Assembly: GCA_017311185.1 (NCBI GenBank)
Contig: JAESUZ010002387.1
Span: 434,001-498,000 of the forward strand
Direction: 5' to 3'
Length of the DNA: 64,000 bases
Source of the DNA: Proteles cristata cristata
Lineage: Eukaryota > Chordata > Mammalia > Carnivora > Hyaenidae
The position numbers and the translations under genes are program-made. Under the pieces are notes generated by a model, which searched no databases, had not been told where the DNA came from, and saw only the letters and a program-made list of their open reading frames with translations. Positions 47,262-58,345 of the stretch are shown here, piece after piece (positions within the stretch are counted from its first letter, which is position 1; each line of letters begins with the position of its first letter).

Positions 47262-47535
47262 ATGTGTTTTGTTTGTGTACCATACCTGGAAATGACATCA
47301 ATGGCTAGAAAACTTGTTCTATAAGTTCTATAAGAGTAAATATTTTAGGCTTTGGGAACCACATGGTCTCTGTCCTGATTAATCAACTCCACCATTATAG
47401 TCATACATACACATACATACACATACACATACATAATGTGTAAACAAAGTGGGTATCGGTCTGTTCCAAAAAAACCTTTTTATTTGCAAAAAGAGGTGGT
47501 CCATGGGTTGTATTTTGGTAACCCTGGGCCAGAAG
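47262..47535. mobile_element. MER58-like hAT-Charlie relic
   Basis: GAGTAAATATTTTAGGCTTT, GGGAACCACATGGTCTCTGT, AATCAACTCCACCATTATAG, GTGTAAACAAAGTGGGTATC, GTTCCAAAAAAACCTTTTTA and GGTCCATGGGTTGTATTTTG follow the order of a known hAT non-autonomous element. A CATA repeat has grown inside it at 47401-47437. Confidence 0.65.
47401..47437. repeat. (CATA)n/(CACATA)n
   Basis: Alternating CATA and CACATA units within the MER58-like relic. Confidence 0.85.
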
Positions 47536-47609
47536 ACAGAGTCAGAATTCATAATAAATAGTATGATGAATTTGAAATAAATAGGATTACATTTAGCCTA
47601 GTTACATTT

Positions 47610-47865
47610 AAAATTCTTCATATGGGGCATCTGGGTGGCTCAGTTGGTTAAGCGTCTGACTTTGGCTCAGGTCATGATCTCACAGTTTGTGGGTTCAAGC
47701 CCTGTATCAGGCTCTGTGCTGACAGCTCAGAGCCTGGAGCCTGATTCCTATTCTGTGTCTTCCTCTCTCTGCCCCTTTCCCAGCTCACACTCTGTCCCTC
47801 TCTCTCTCTCTCTCAAAAATAAATAAACATTAAAAATAAATAAATGAAAATAAAATTCTTCATAT
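47610..47865 (+). mobile_element. CAN-SINE with 14 bp target-site duplication
   Basis: The body is 47624-47851. An exact 14 bp repeat AAAATTCTTCATAT lies at 47610-47623 and 47852-47865. The head is GGGGCATCTGGGTGGCTCAG and the tail is AAATAAATAAACATTAAAAA followed by more AAAT units. Confidence 0.96.
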
Positions 47866-48920
47866 AAATCAAAAAGAAAAATCCTTCATGTACAAGGTAA
47901 TAGTGTAGTTCTTGTGTAAAATATCTTCACACAAAACACTGCTTTACCAAAAACACAGGGCTGTGTGGTTACGTAAAGGTCACGACAGCGGGTGTGATAA
48001 TTGAGGCAGTTATACAAAGAAGTATTAATCTCACTATGTAATGTGGCCTGTTGTTGTGTCCCCTAAAGTACACACGGCCTCCCAAGAGGCCATCAACTTG
48101 CTGAGTTTGCCAAGGTCTCGGGTTGGGTTCTTGGCCCAGAAACCCGATTTATCCCTCAGGAATAGGAAAGCTCAGGTATTTTCACTCAACCTATTAAAGA
48201 GTTAGCTGGAAGTTAGAGTTGTATAATAGCATAATGACCAACCTTGTTAAGTAAGAAGTGAGTTTACTGACCCTTGAAGGGACCAAATGGCCTCAGTAAC
48301 CACTTTTCACAGTGGTGCTAAGAAATTCTAGAATTGGGTGGAAGGTTGGATATGATAACTTTTGTGGACTCTACCAACTTACAGAACCTGTAAATCTAAA
48401 CTGAAAATAAGCAGGTCTCAGCTACTACTTTCTTTCTTACATATTCACCAGAACGAAGTACTTGGGAAGAGAAAAAAATGTAAGAAATTTCTGAAATTAG
48501 ACTCAAAAGTCTTCCCACCCTTCCAATCCTCACTACCACATATGGATAAGTCATAGAATCTTAGAGTCAGAAAAACCATTTTATAATTATCCATCCATAT
48601 TCCTACCCAAAGAGAAAATCTTAGCATCTGAGCTGATCAGTGACCTTTCAGCTTCTGCTTGGACACATTCAGACCAGCAGTATAAGGCCCCATGAGGCAG
48701 CCTCACTCATACCACAATGCATCTGTCCAATAAACAAACGATCCATAAGTCGAGCTGAAATGTATCTACCTATATCCTTCATCTATCGGTCCTGAATTTT
48801 GTTTCCTTTTATTTCAGTCGCTCTCCAACTTCTATTCTTGCTTAACGTGAGGTCCTTAGGACGATACTTTGCTTCCATGCTTGTATGAATCTACTTTCTG
48901 AAGGTGATAGCTCTGATGAT
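47866..48920. other. Noncoding, with a weak old repeat
   Basis: ATAGAATCTTAGAGTCAGAA at about 48554 recalls a widespread old element (gaatcttagagctggaagg), but only the first 100 bp can be compared and I do not call it separately. Confidence 0.4.
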
Positions 48921-49162
48921 AAAGATATTTGGGTTGGGGTGCCTGGGTGGCTTAGTCGGTTAAGCGTCCGACTTCCGCTTAGGTCATGATCTCGCAGTTC
49001 GTGGGTTCGAGCCCCGCATCGGGCTCTGTGCTGACTGCCAGCTCAGAGCCTGGTGCCTGTTTCAGTCTGTGTCTCCCTCTCTCTCTGACCCTCCCCTACT
49101 CATGCTGTCTCTCTCTCTCTCCTAGAAATAAATAAAAATATTTAAGAAAAAGATATTTGGGT
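48921..49162 (+). mobile_element. CAN-SINE, young subfamily
   Basis: The body is 48935-49148. An exact 14 bp repeat AAAGATATTTGGGT lies at 48921-48934 and 49149-49162. B box GTTCGTGGGTTCGAGCCCCG is intact. It carries GGCTTAGTCGGTTAAGCG, CTGACTGCCAGC and CTCCTAGAAATAAATAAAAA. Confidence 0.96.
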
Positions 49163-49199
49163 ATACATGATGCCATTATAATTACTATTAAATATAACA

Positions 49200-49282
49200 G
49201 GGACTCTTGGGTGACTCAGTCGGTTAAGCGTCAACTCTTGATGTCAGCTCAGGTCATGACCTCATGGTTCAAATCTCAACCA
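49200..49282 (+). mobile_element. CAN-SINE, head only (3'-truncated)
   Basis: GGGACTCTTGGGTGACTCAG through the A-box region and 'caggtcatgacctcatggttcaaatc' is recognisable, then the SINE stops. The CT-rich middle and tail are absent. It starts about 40 bp downstream of a complete SINE in the same orientation. Confidence 0.85.
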
Positions 49283-50509
49283 AGGTGTGAAAGGTTGTAC
49301 TCTGGTTTCAATCAAAGAAAACTTAGGTGAAAGCACAAACTTTGAAAGAGAATGTGGACCACAACATCTACTCAGAGAGTTCCTATTTGGGGGACAGAGC
49401 ATGAAATGTCATAAACATTTAAACACTACAAATCTCACTAGTATGTGTGGATCCAAAGAATTAAGAAAGACACCTGTGGACAATGTCATCCCAAATATGT
49501 ATTCATCAGCAATGCTTTCAAACTGAAACATCAAGCCCAGGAACCAAAGGCTGATGATGTGCAAAAGAGTTGGATCAAATGACTGATGATGTTCAAAGTG
49601 TTGAAAGAAACATTATTTTCTGAACTGTTATACGGTGCCACCCACACAGGAAATTCAACAGACAGATTAATTATACCTAGCACGTAATCCAAAAGATCCC
49701 GAGAATGTGCTTTATTTATTTTTTCTTTAGGGATGGGAGGAGAGTAAAATAAGATGATATCTGTACATGATGCTAAGCTCTGGGTGTGCTGTTTTCATCT
49801 ACAAGATCTTAAGTCACACTAATTCTTCCCCAAATTGTTATCCTTCCTCTGTAAATAAACCCAAACCTTCATTTCAAACAACTGGCCCAATGCAAACAAT
49901 TACTAACCTCAGCTCTGATAGGAGCCCTATTGCTCAACCCCAGAAAAGACATCCAGGATGACCCTACTGATCTGAGTTGTTTTTACATTTTTTTTCACAA
50001 GTTCATGCTTACACACAGCTGCCCATTGTTGTTTACCACCTTTTCCACCTCCCAAAAGAAGATGTGCCCCTTTTCTGGACTCCTTCCAATCCTGCCTTGA
50101 AAAGCTTGCGCAATCTCCAAATGCCTGGTTTGCTAAAAGAACGAAAGAGGGGCCAAAAATATGACTAAAATTGAGGCTACCGTAAAAAGTCTGAAAATGT
50201 AGCTCTTAGCCAGAAATGGGAGGCTGACATTTCCTTGCCATCCGTTTGATTTTGGTACATGGTTGTAAAGCTAATGAATATGTCCCTCGCGGTAGAGTTC
50301 AGACGGACACATACTGAAGATTCACGCGTGGGCCTGTCGGTGTGTATGCCTAGGCGAGTACTTGCTCTGACTAGTGAGGGTGAGGCTGACTTGCACACTA
50401 ACTGTCCTGGGAATGCACGCAGCACAGTGCTTCTGGAAGCCAGCCCTTCCATCCCCCCAACCCCAGCAGGCACGCGAGGCTCCTCATGTTTCCTGGATTG
50501 ACCTTCCCT
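49283..50509. other. Noncoding, unidentified open frame
   Basis: A 79-codon plus-strand frame at 49287-49526 starts exactly where the truncated SINE ends. It is cysteine- and lysine-containing but has no zinc-finger spacing or other known motif. A CpG-containing patch lies at 50285-50420. Confidence 0.35.
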
Positions 50510-50650
50510 CTCTACTCACCTCATTGGCCTGGCACCAGCTGTTTCCTCTGCCTGGAACACTCTCTCCCTCTGACTGTAACTCTCACTTCAAAAATGAGCT
50601 TAAACAATTCTTCCTTGAGAAACCCCCACACAAGTCAAGGTGTCCTACAA
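50510..50650 (+). mobile_element. L2 LINE fragment
   Basis: CTGTTTCCTCTGCCTGGAAC followed by ACTCTCTCCCTCTGACTG and TGAGCTTAAACAATTCTTCC matches the L2 3' region (ctgttccctctgcctggaacgctcttcccc...ctcaaatgtcaccttc). Confidence 0.7.
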
Positions 50651-53268
50651 TCGAGCCTATCGGGGCTGTGTCCTCAGCCTGTCCGGTGCCTAACAACCGG
50701 AACATGGGTTTAATGGTGGCGGCTGGGCTCTGAGCTTTGCCAGAGCAGAGCCTTGCCTGGCTTGCTCACAGCAGTGGGCAGCACAGATGTGCCTGTTAAG
50801 CAGTAGCTGATGACACCAGAGCCCATTTACCTCTTCTGCTCCAGAGCAGGGATGACTTCCCATAGTGTTTGGATTTCCCAAACACAACACAGCCTCCAAT
50901 GCACAGTGAGTGTCTCACAAATGCCTGCTTCGGGCACATACTTCTAATTTATTTCATGATATGGAGACATAAATAAAGTCTTGATAAATCAAGTAAGGAA
51001 CTAGGCTTTGTGCCTTAAAAAAAATCTTGTGCTTTTAAGCAAAATGTGCACAATAAAGAACAATTCATCAAAGAGCAAACTCATTGTACCCCTCCTTTCT
51101 TCTTTTTAAGACCACCCACCCCAAGTAAATCAGTTGTGACATGGAAAGTTTTAATCAGCCAGTTGTTGGGTTTGGCATATTTTTGATGATCAGATTTGAA
51201 GAGGTGTTTTGGGTTTTTTTTTTTTTCACTGAATCCCAACTTTTTAAAAAATCTAATTTGAATTTGGAAGGCCTTCAAAAAATAAGCGTGTCATTGTATT
51301 TTTCCCTAAAATGAAATACGTTGGAAGACTAGGTTCTGATGATCAATCCAGACACAAACTAGTACAAACCATTAAAGCAAGGAAATCTAGATGTAAAGAT
51401 AAAAATAATCCACATGGGCTAAATCTGAAAGCAGATGATAGGCCTCCGATTTCTTCCTCTAGAACAAGAACAACCAATCAGGAGTGAGATTGAGCGATGG
51501 GGTGGGGAGGGGAGGAAGAGTTTCTGCCCTTGTATTTGCGTTTTTAAATGAATGAAATGCTGACAACTTGATCATAACCAGGTTGCTTTCTCACTCTTAC
51601 CACAATGAGTAAAATTTACTTAGTCAATACATACGAGTGAGAGGTTTTTTTTTTTTTAAAGTGTTTAAGCTGTTTGTTAAAACAGTTTGTTACAACATAT
51701 GATCTATACTGAAACATTTAGATGTTAATGATACTAGAAATCAGAGTATTCTGGGAAGGATAAAGGACATTTTCCCAAGCTGTTTGCAATTGTTTCTGTT
51801 CTTTTTTTTTTTTTTTTTTTTCATTTAATCACCCTGTAAATCAGCAAATTAATGGCAACCTGCGTTCATATTGGGTACATGTCCATATTTTCCCCCATTA
51901 GAAACTCCACCAGGTTTTAACTTGTTAAATACATACCATGGCCCATCTGTAAGAAAGTCCACCAAGCCAACCACTTCTGCTTATAGGTAGAAATTTTGTA
52001 ATACCTGGAGAAAATGGTGACACAATGAAGAATTCTAGTATTTTCCAGTATCCAATAAAACCTCCGACCCCAGTGATGCCAAATCCTTCCATGTGGTTAC
52101 ACTACATACCTGCCTAGAGGTCTTCAACTAGAAGAAAGGAAGGCTGTTCAAACATTTAAGAGATTCATTATGTGCTATCATTGCCACCTCTCTAGCCAAT
52201 AAAAATACCGAATTCTCAGTGTTTGTGGGAACAGCAGCATCCTGCTACTAGAGGGATCCCAGGCTGTTCTGGGTAGCACCCCAGGGGGCAGGGAGACAGA
52301 ATCTGCCAAGTGAATCTTCTTATCACACTGAGTTGCCTTTTCTGCAAGAAACAAAACAAGAAAGGGGGGGAGGGGATGAAAAGGGAAAAAGAAAAAAGGA
52401 AAATACTGTGCACATTAAAGTATAAGCTAATGTGATGCTGCACATTTGCTCAGGTGTTCCTACCTTCACTTGTAGAATAAGAAGCTTGAACTGATCTTCA
52501 GAACTCATGATACTTCATCAAAACTTCATAATTCTAAACCTTTGAGACATAGCTCCGTTGTCAGAAGTGGAAATCCTAAAGCCACCAAACTTGGGTTGAA
52601 TTTTTTTTTTAGTTGAACCCATCAGTGGACTCAGTTTCTATGCGTTGTCAATGGCTGTATCCCACTACTTTTACGACACTTTACTGAACACGCTTGAACT
52701 TCACTTTGGTGTAGTTTTGATGGCCACATTTGAACTGTAGCAGGGATAAGAGTGAGAGAAAGGAAATCCGGAAAACGTCTTCTTGGCAGTTTGAGCAACA
52801 ATCCATTCTCAATTTTAATATTGTCTTTATCATCTCAGGATATTGGCCAACATAGTGATCAAACGTATCCACGCTTAGTGAAATCAACTCAATGTTTAGG
52901 ACAAAAAGTCAAAATATGTTAAAGAGAGAAAGTGAATGCCTCATCATTCTCTGTACCTCATTTCCATGGATCTCAATCTCAGGAGGATAGTTTCCACACT
53001 CAATTACAGAGAACACCCCAACTCACCATCAGATGGCCAAGACACGTCTTCAGACTTTGCTGTCAAATTATGGTAGAAATTCCTGAAACTTCGCTTATTC
53101 ACTCAAAAAATATTATTAGGCTTGCTATACTTCAAGAAGTTTGTATTTATTGGAAATATTGAGAGACCAAAAAACTGCATTCTCTAAATTGTGGACCCTC
53201 CTAGAAACCAGGTTGAAGACAGAGAAATGTGACTCATGCTTGCTACTTTCTAGCTGTGGGAACTTACT
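50651..53268. other. 2.6 kb noncoding stretch
   Basis: No SINE or LINE recognised. A run of 20 T at about 51802-51821 and T-runs at 51217-51227 and 51646-51656 are present. Nothing else stands out. Confidence 0.4.
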
Positions 53269-53506
53269 CAAATTCTGACAGCTGGGGCACCTGGGAGGCT
53301 CAGTAGGTTAAGCGTCCAACTTCAGCTCAGGTCATGATCTTGCAGTTTGTGGGTTTGAACCCTGCATCGGGCTCTGTGCTGACAGCCAGCTTGGAGCCTG
53401 GAGCCTGTTTCGGATTCTGTGTCTCCCTCTCTCTCTGATCTCCCCCTGCTCACTCTCTGTCTCTCTCAAAGAAATAAATAAAACATTAGAAAACACAAAT
53501 TCTGAC
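53269..53506 (+). mobile_element. CAN-SINE
   Basis: The body is 53284-53495. An 11 bp repeat CAAATTCTGAC lies at 53269-53279 and 53496-53506. The head is GGGGCACCTGGGAGGCTCAG. Confidence 0.95.
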
Positions 53507-55059
53507 CGTTAATTTTCTTATTAATAAATGAGCATAAAATAGCCATTTCATAGAATTGTGGAGAGACTGAAGTGAGGCAAATAATACACAATCCGGTGTC
53601 TAGGGGCTGATGCATCGAAAGCATTCAGTGAATATTATCAGGGAATATTATCGTCATCACCATAATCAATACTGTTATGTGGAATGGTTGGTTTTATTAA
53701 AAAAGAGAACAACAAGAGAGCACGATAAATTGCATTCAGTGTCTCACAAAGAATGGAGCCGGAGCCATGTATTAAGTCAAAGCTTGACCTATCAACTAAA
53801 ATACTCAGACACATTCTCTGAACAAGTCAGTTGCTGGTTTCTTGATCGAGCACATTCAATATTTTCCAGAGAAAAAGATGTTAGGAAAACTCACTGAAAG
53901 CCTCCACACCTCAGTTAGGTAAGCAAACCGCACACCTTTCCTCCCTAGCTGCCATCGCCAGGAAGACCTCACCACACAATTAGGGACCAGCCAGAATAAT
54001 GTAGACAAGACCTGTAGCTGCCAGACAGAAACGCTTCCTTAAAAGCTTTATGCGGCTGTCACATCTGTGGATTCTCAAGGTCCAGAAGGTGGAAACCTGG
54101 GAGGCAGGAGGCAGAACAAGGGGCTTGGGGGCTCGGGGGTCACGTTGTGTGTGTCCTAGAGCTTCCAACAAACCCAGTTCCCCCCGTATGACCACGACAC
54201 TGAAGGAAGCAGAATGAAAGGGTATGTGTTGACACTGTGGGAGGCGGTAGGGGTGGGGAACCAGAACTTCTTCAAAAGATCTCCACATCAGTGGGAAATT
54301 AAATTGCTTTCACTCTCAAATAACCTATTCAAAAGGGCCAACCTCTCAAGGAAACGTAAGACAAAAGCTAGTGAAAGATGAGCTGCTGTGTTCAGAGAAT
54401 AAGAAGCATAGCGTCCACTCGTTGTCACCCCAGCTTGGCTTTTCTTTCCTTTTCCAAAGCGAGGGTTCTTTTTGTTAAAATGGCGGCACCATGCACCTAT
54501 CCTTGTCAGCATCTGCCTGTTGTTACAGCTTCTCCTTTCTTTACAAATGTATCCATTTTTTTTAAATAAAAATGGGAGTAGTAGATAAACCTCTTGTGAA
54601 CCTCTCTCCTTGTCAATACTCATCTGCAGCATGATTTTAATGGTCTAGCTGAGGTCTGAACAAAACCCATTGTCCCGTCTCTGACCTCCTGATTTTTACA
54701 GAAGTTCTTTCACGGAGTGATCTGTGCTGTGACCAAAGTAATTTCTCTCACCAGAATTACCGAGCGAATAACCCTGTGAGAGCGTCCCTCCGTGAAGCCC
54801 TTTACCATCTGCTGAGTCTTCTCAGCTGTCCCCAGAGCCCCTGGGAAGCTACACACTTTCTTTACCCCATAGCTTGTCCTCCATGGGTCCCCTCGGTAAG
54901 AACACACCCCACCACCGAGAACCTCTGAGACCTTCAACGTCCCCAACACTCGCCTACGTTGAACTCTTCCCTCCCTGGGCCCCCTGGAAGCCTACCTCCT
55001 AGGGAATTCTCTCTTAACTAAAAGACACAGCAAGTATAATGAATGCATCCCGATTTCTC
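53507..55059. other. Noncoding, nothing recognised
   Basis: Contains a small duplication (GAATATTATC at 53630 and 53645). A 114-codon minus-strand frame at 54288-54632 has no domain. Confidence 0.4.
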
Positions 55060-55182
55060 TCCCAGGGTCTCTACATACAATTTTCTAGTCTATGTATGTC
55101 ACCGACTGTGTTTATTTGCTAATTGCTGCCAACTTTTGTACTTTGTAAGCTCCTTAGAAGTTCAGACCATTTTATTTGTTTT
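55060..55182 (+). mobile_element. Possible L2 LINE fragment
   Basis: TCTAGTCTATGTATGTCACC, GTACTTTGTAAGCTCCTTAG and a 'aagttcagaccattttatttg' segment recall the L2 'gactgtaagctccttgagggcagggacc' region. Only about 60 bp is convincing. Confidence 0.4.
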
Positions 55183-55187
55183 ACAAT

Positions 55188-55385
55188 TTTTTACCATTTA
55201 CTTATTTTTAAGAAAGAGAAAGACAGAATGTAAGCAGGGGAGAGGCAGAGAGAGAGGGAGACACAGAATCTCTCACTGAGCTGGCAGCACAGAGCCCAGC
55301 CAGGGGCTCGAACTCACCAACCACGAAGACCGTGACCTGAGCTGCAGTCAGACGCTTAACCAACCTAAGCTACCCAGGCAACCCC
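55188..55385 (-). mobile_element. CAN-SINE, diverged
   Basis: Head GGGGTTGCCTGGGTAGCTTA on the minus strand, A-rich tail TTAAAAATAAGTAAATGG. It has a deletion of about 30 bp around 'gcctggagcctg'. The flanks (CAGACCATTTTATT / CAGGTCATTTCATT) may be an eroded target-site duplication. Confidence 0.88.
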
Positions 55386-57013
55386 AGGTCATTTCATTAA
55401 CAAACTCACAGTAGAGCTCTCTGGCTCCATTAAATGCTACCGAGGAAATAAAAAGAAGCCATCAGCTAACCCAAAGTTTGTGTTTATTGCCAAAGACGCA
55501 TGCTTCTTATTTTGAAGTTAGAGAAAACTATCAAATAAATTATGCTTTAGCCATGATTAGAAGTCCTCTGCGGATTATTTTCCTGAGAAGTCCACAGTCC
55601 CCCTGAAACTCCCATCATATTAGCAGAAATTTGTTTTGATTTGATTTTAACTCAACATAAATAAACCAGCACTGTGAAGGTGAGGATGCCCATGATTCTT
55701 TATGGAGCAACCCAAGCTTATAGGAATTTGAGAGGTGTGGTAAAAAAAAAAAAAAAATCGCACACATACAAAATCCCATCCTTGATACGTTTCTTTTGCT
55801 CCAAGGCAAAATTGTTTGTAAAAACTTTTCTTTTGATTTTTGTTATCCAAATAATTCCAGCTTAAATTGGAACTCAAATATTAATCTGATAATGACACTG
55901 TTGAGACACATTTTCTGACGATTGATCTCAAATGACTGACGAGGCTTTACTTTACCCTATTTTCTGCATTCCTTTCCAGCCAGGGTTTGCCCGCCTTTAA
56001 CACCAGCCACCCCCCCACCCACCACACCACCATCATCTGGGAGGAAGAAAGACCCTGAAGTGTATGTCTTAAGATGATTACTATGTGCTTGGGAATATCC
56101 TTTAATTTAAATTTTGTTTTATTTTATTTTTAGCTTCAAAGCTTGTGCAGGAATGAACACCTGTCTTTCAGGGCATTATAAGAAATTGTCAGGTACCTGA
56201 TGTACTTTGTTTTGTCAAGTCCTCCAACGGTGACACTGAGGATAGAAGTCACATTTTAATTAATGATCAAAGCAAAGGACACCTGTAAGGCTGGGTTAGA
56301 CTTCTAAATTCTTTGATATTAGGCTCACATATCTGAAAGAGCCCTTTGATTCTCCCCCAGTGTCTGTCCTTCCTTGGAGATCAGCTTAAAGCTTTTTTCA
56401 AAAGCAACATATTTAGCTAATCTGAGTACTGCAGTTATGGGTGACAATGTCCTTTCACACAGCAACCCTAACGCCTTGTAAAACCACACTCTCTTGTGAA
56501 GGATGCCAGGGCACTCTCCAAAAAGCCCCCTTGTGCTGGAGATTTGTTGTGACACAGGCTGCTTAGGGTATATGGAGCCCTCAAAGGGTCTCAGAAATCC
56601 TTGGAGGGGACATGAGTGTAAGGAAACTGTAATCGTGGCCCCTGTATATATATAAAGAGAAGGGGAATATGGGATCTGCTGTCATTTTACATAAGCTAAA
56701 ATACACACCTAGTTATATATGTTTATATTATATAACAGAACAACATCATCCTATTGCTGTATTGATATAATAATATGCAAAATAACAAGTAATAGATCAA
56801 CACTAATATGCTAACATGTTTATATTTTATAGTATATGTTTATCATTACATAGTGTAAATGCTACAGATGCTAATAAGACAGTCATTTTACTCACATATA
56901 CATTAACAATTTCCATGGTGAAAATGGGGCAGCTCCCCAGGTTTGCAGTGACATGTAAAAGCAGCTTAGGATCTCTATCTGACCACTGGAAATAGTACTT
57001 TAAAGACTTTACA
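55386..57013. other. Noncoding, with a possible short exon
   Basis: Includes an A-run at 55742-55757 and the exon-like 56134-56192 segment. From 56640 to 56900 the sequence is strongly AT-rich with many TATATA words. Confidence 0.4.
56134..56192 (+). other. Possible 59 bp exon (unproven)
   Basis: A long T-rich tract ends in TTTTATTTTTAG at 56133 and a donor-like CAG|GTACCT follows at 56193. One of three frames is open (FKACAGMNTCLSGHYKKLS) and the others hit stops. Such pairs arise by chance in sequence of this length. Confidence 0.12.
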
Positions 57014-57216
57014 GGGCGCCTGGGTGGCTCAGTCAGTTAAGCGTCCGACTCCGGCTCGGGTCATGATCTCACGGTTCTTCGGTTTGAACCCCGTGTCAGG
57101 CTCTGTGCTGACAGCTCGGAGCCTGGAGCCTGTTTCGGATTCTGTGTCTCCCTCTCTCTCGATCCCTCCCCCTGCTCACTCTCTGTCTCTCAAAAATGAA
57201 TAAACATTAAAAAAAA
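57014..57216 (+). mobile_element. CAN-SINE
   Basis: Head GGGCGCCTGGGTGGCTCAGT, B-box region with a small insertion (CGGTTCTTCGGTTTGAACCC), tail ATGAATAAACATTAAAAAAA followed by a T-run. Target-site duplication not clear. Confidence 0.94.
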
Positions 57217-57269
57217 ATTTTTTTTTAATTTTACAACAGTAGAAAAACAGAAAAGTATAGAGAATAAAA

Positions 57270-57913
57270 TCCAGAAATAATCTCCTTCATATTTTAGAGC
57301 TCCTTTAGGCAATTTTGTAATATGACCACAACTTTACAGTTTTGTGTACTGAACGTATAACTTTGTATTCTTCTTTTTTTACAATTAACATGAGAGTTTT
57401 CCTTTATTACTAAAACTGCAAATGACTGAAGGGCTATATATACTATAACTCACAAACATTTACTTGATCATGCAATTATATCTAATTTTCTGCTAGCAAC
57501 CAAATATCACAATGAAATTAAATAAATACAACTGTTTGGAATGTTCCTGATGCATAATGCTAAAATGTCTTCCAAATAGGCCATATCAGTTTTAAATTCT
57601 ACCAGCAATATATTTTCCTGGAGAATGCCTAATTGCCAGTATTTCCTGTTTCTTTTAATTTTTGGACACTAATTTAGTGTTAAAAATTTTTGTAGTTTTT
57701 TTTCTGATTACTGACATGATTGAATATTATTTATGCTTTATCAGGCATCTCAATTTCTCCTTTTTTGTTTGTATAGTCTTATTGACTGTACACTCCAACT
57801 CTTGATTTATATGAGCTCTTTATATATTAAGAATAACCTTTCATGAGTAGGTTTATTGCAAATACATTTATTTTTATTTATTTATTTTTTGATTTGTAAA
57901 AATGTTATCAATG
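57270..57913. mobile_element. Old L1-like AT-rich block, part 1
   Basis: Matches the order of an ancient L1-associated sequence: TTTTAAATTCTACCAGCAAT, GCCAGTATTTCCTGTTTCTT, GCATCTCAATTTCTCCTTTT, TATGAGCTCTTTATATATTA, GAATAACCTTTCATGAGTAG, TTGCAAATACATTT. Orientation and subfamily are not certain. Split by the SINE at 57914. Confidence 0.6.
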
Positions 57914-58157
57914 AGAGTGCTGGGTGATTCAGTTGTTTAAGCAGCCAACTTTGGCTCAGGTCAGGATCTCATGGTCTGTGTTTCAAGCTCCACATCGGGC
58001 TCTGTGCTGACAGCTCAGAGCCTGGAACCTGCTTCCGATTCTGCGTCTCCCTCTCTCTCTCCCTGCCCCTCCCCTGATCTAAGTTTAAATGATCGCACTC
58101 TGTCTATCTCTCTCTCAGTAATAAACATTTAAAATAATTTTTTAAATGTTATCAATG
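57900..58157 (+). mobile_element. CAN-SINE nested in the L1-like block
   Basis: The body is 57914-58143. A 14 bp repeat AAATGTTATCAATG lies at 57900-57913 and 58144-58157. The head lost two bases (GAGAGTGCTGGGTGATTCAG). The CT-rich part holds an odd insert CTAAGTTTAAATGATCGCAC at about 58079-58098. Confidence 0.93.
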
Positions 58158-58345
58158 GAGTTTTCAGTTCAAGAAATCTACCAGTCTTTTCCTCTATGAT
58201 TCTTTTCATTGCTTATTATTTTAGAGGTTTTTCCCATAGAGAATTTAGATAAATATCTGCCCATTTTCTTATTGCTTATTTTATTTTACATTAGCTCTAT
58301 CTAAACTCATATTTCTTTAAATTAAATGATTATTTGGAACAAAGC
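58158..58345. mobile_element. Old L1-like AT-rich block, part 2
   Basis: Continues after the SINE: AAGAAATCTACCAGTCTTTT, CTCTATGATTCTTTTCATTG, GAGGTTTTTCCCATAGAG. The target-site duplication confirms the two halves were once joined. Confidence 0.55.

Noticed and set aside
47401..47437. CRISPR-like short repeated units
   Set aside because: A simple CATA microsatellite without spacers; the genome is mammalian.
49287..49526. Possible zinc-finger gene remnant
   Set aside because: Cysteines and histidines are present but without the C-x2-C...H-x3-H spacing or a linker.
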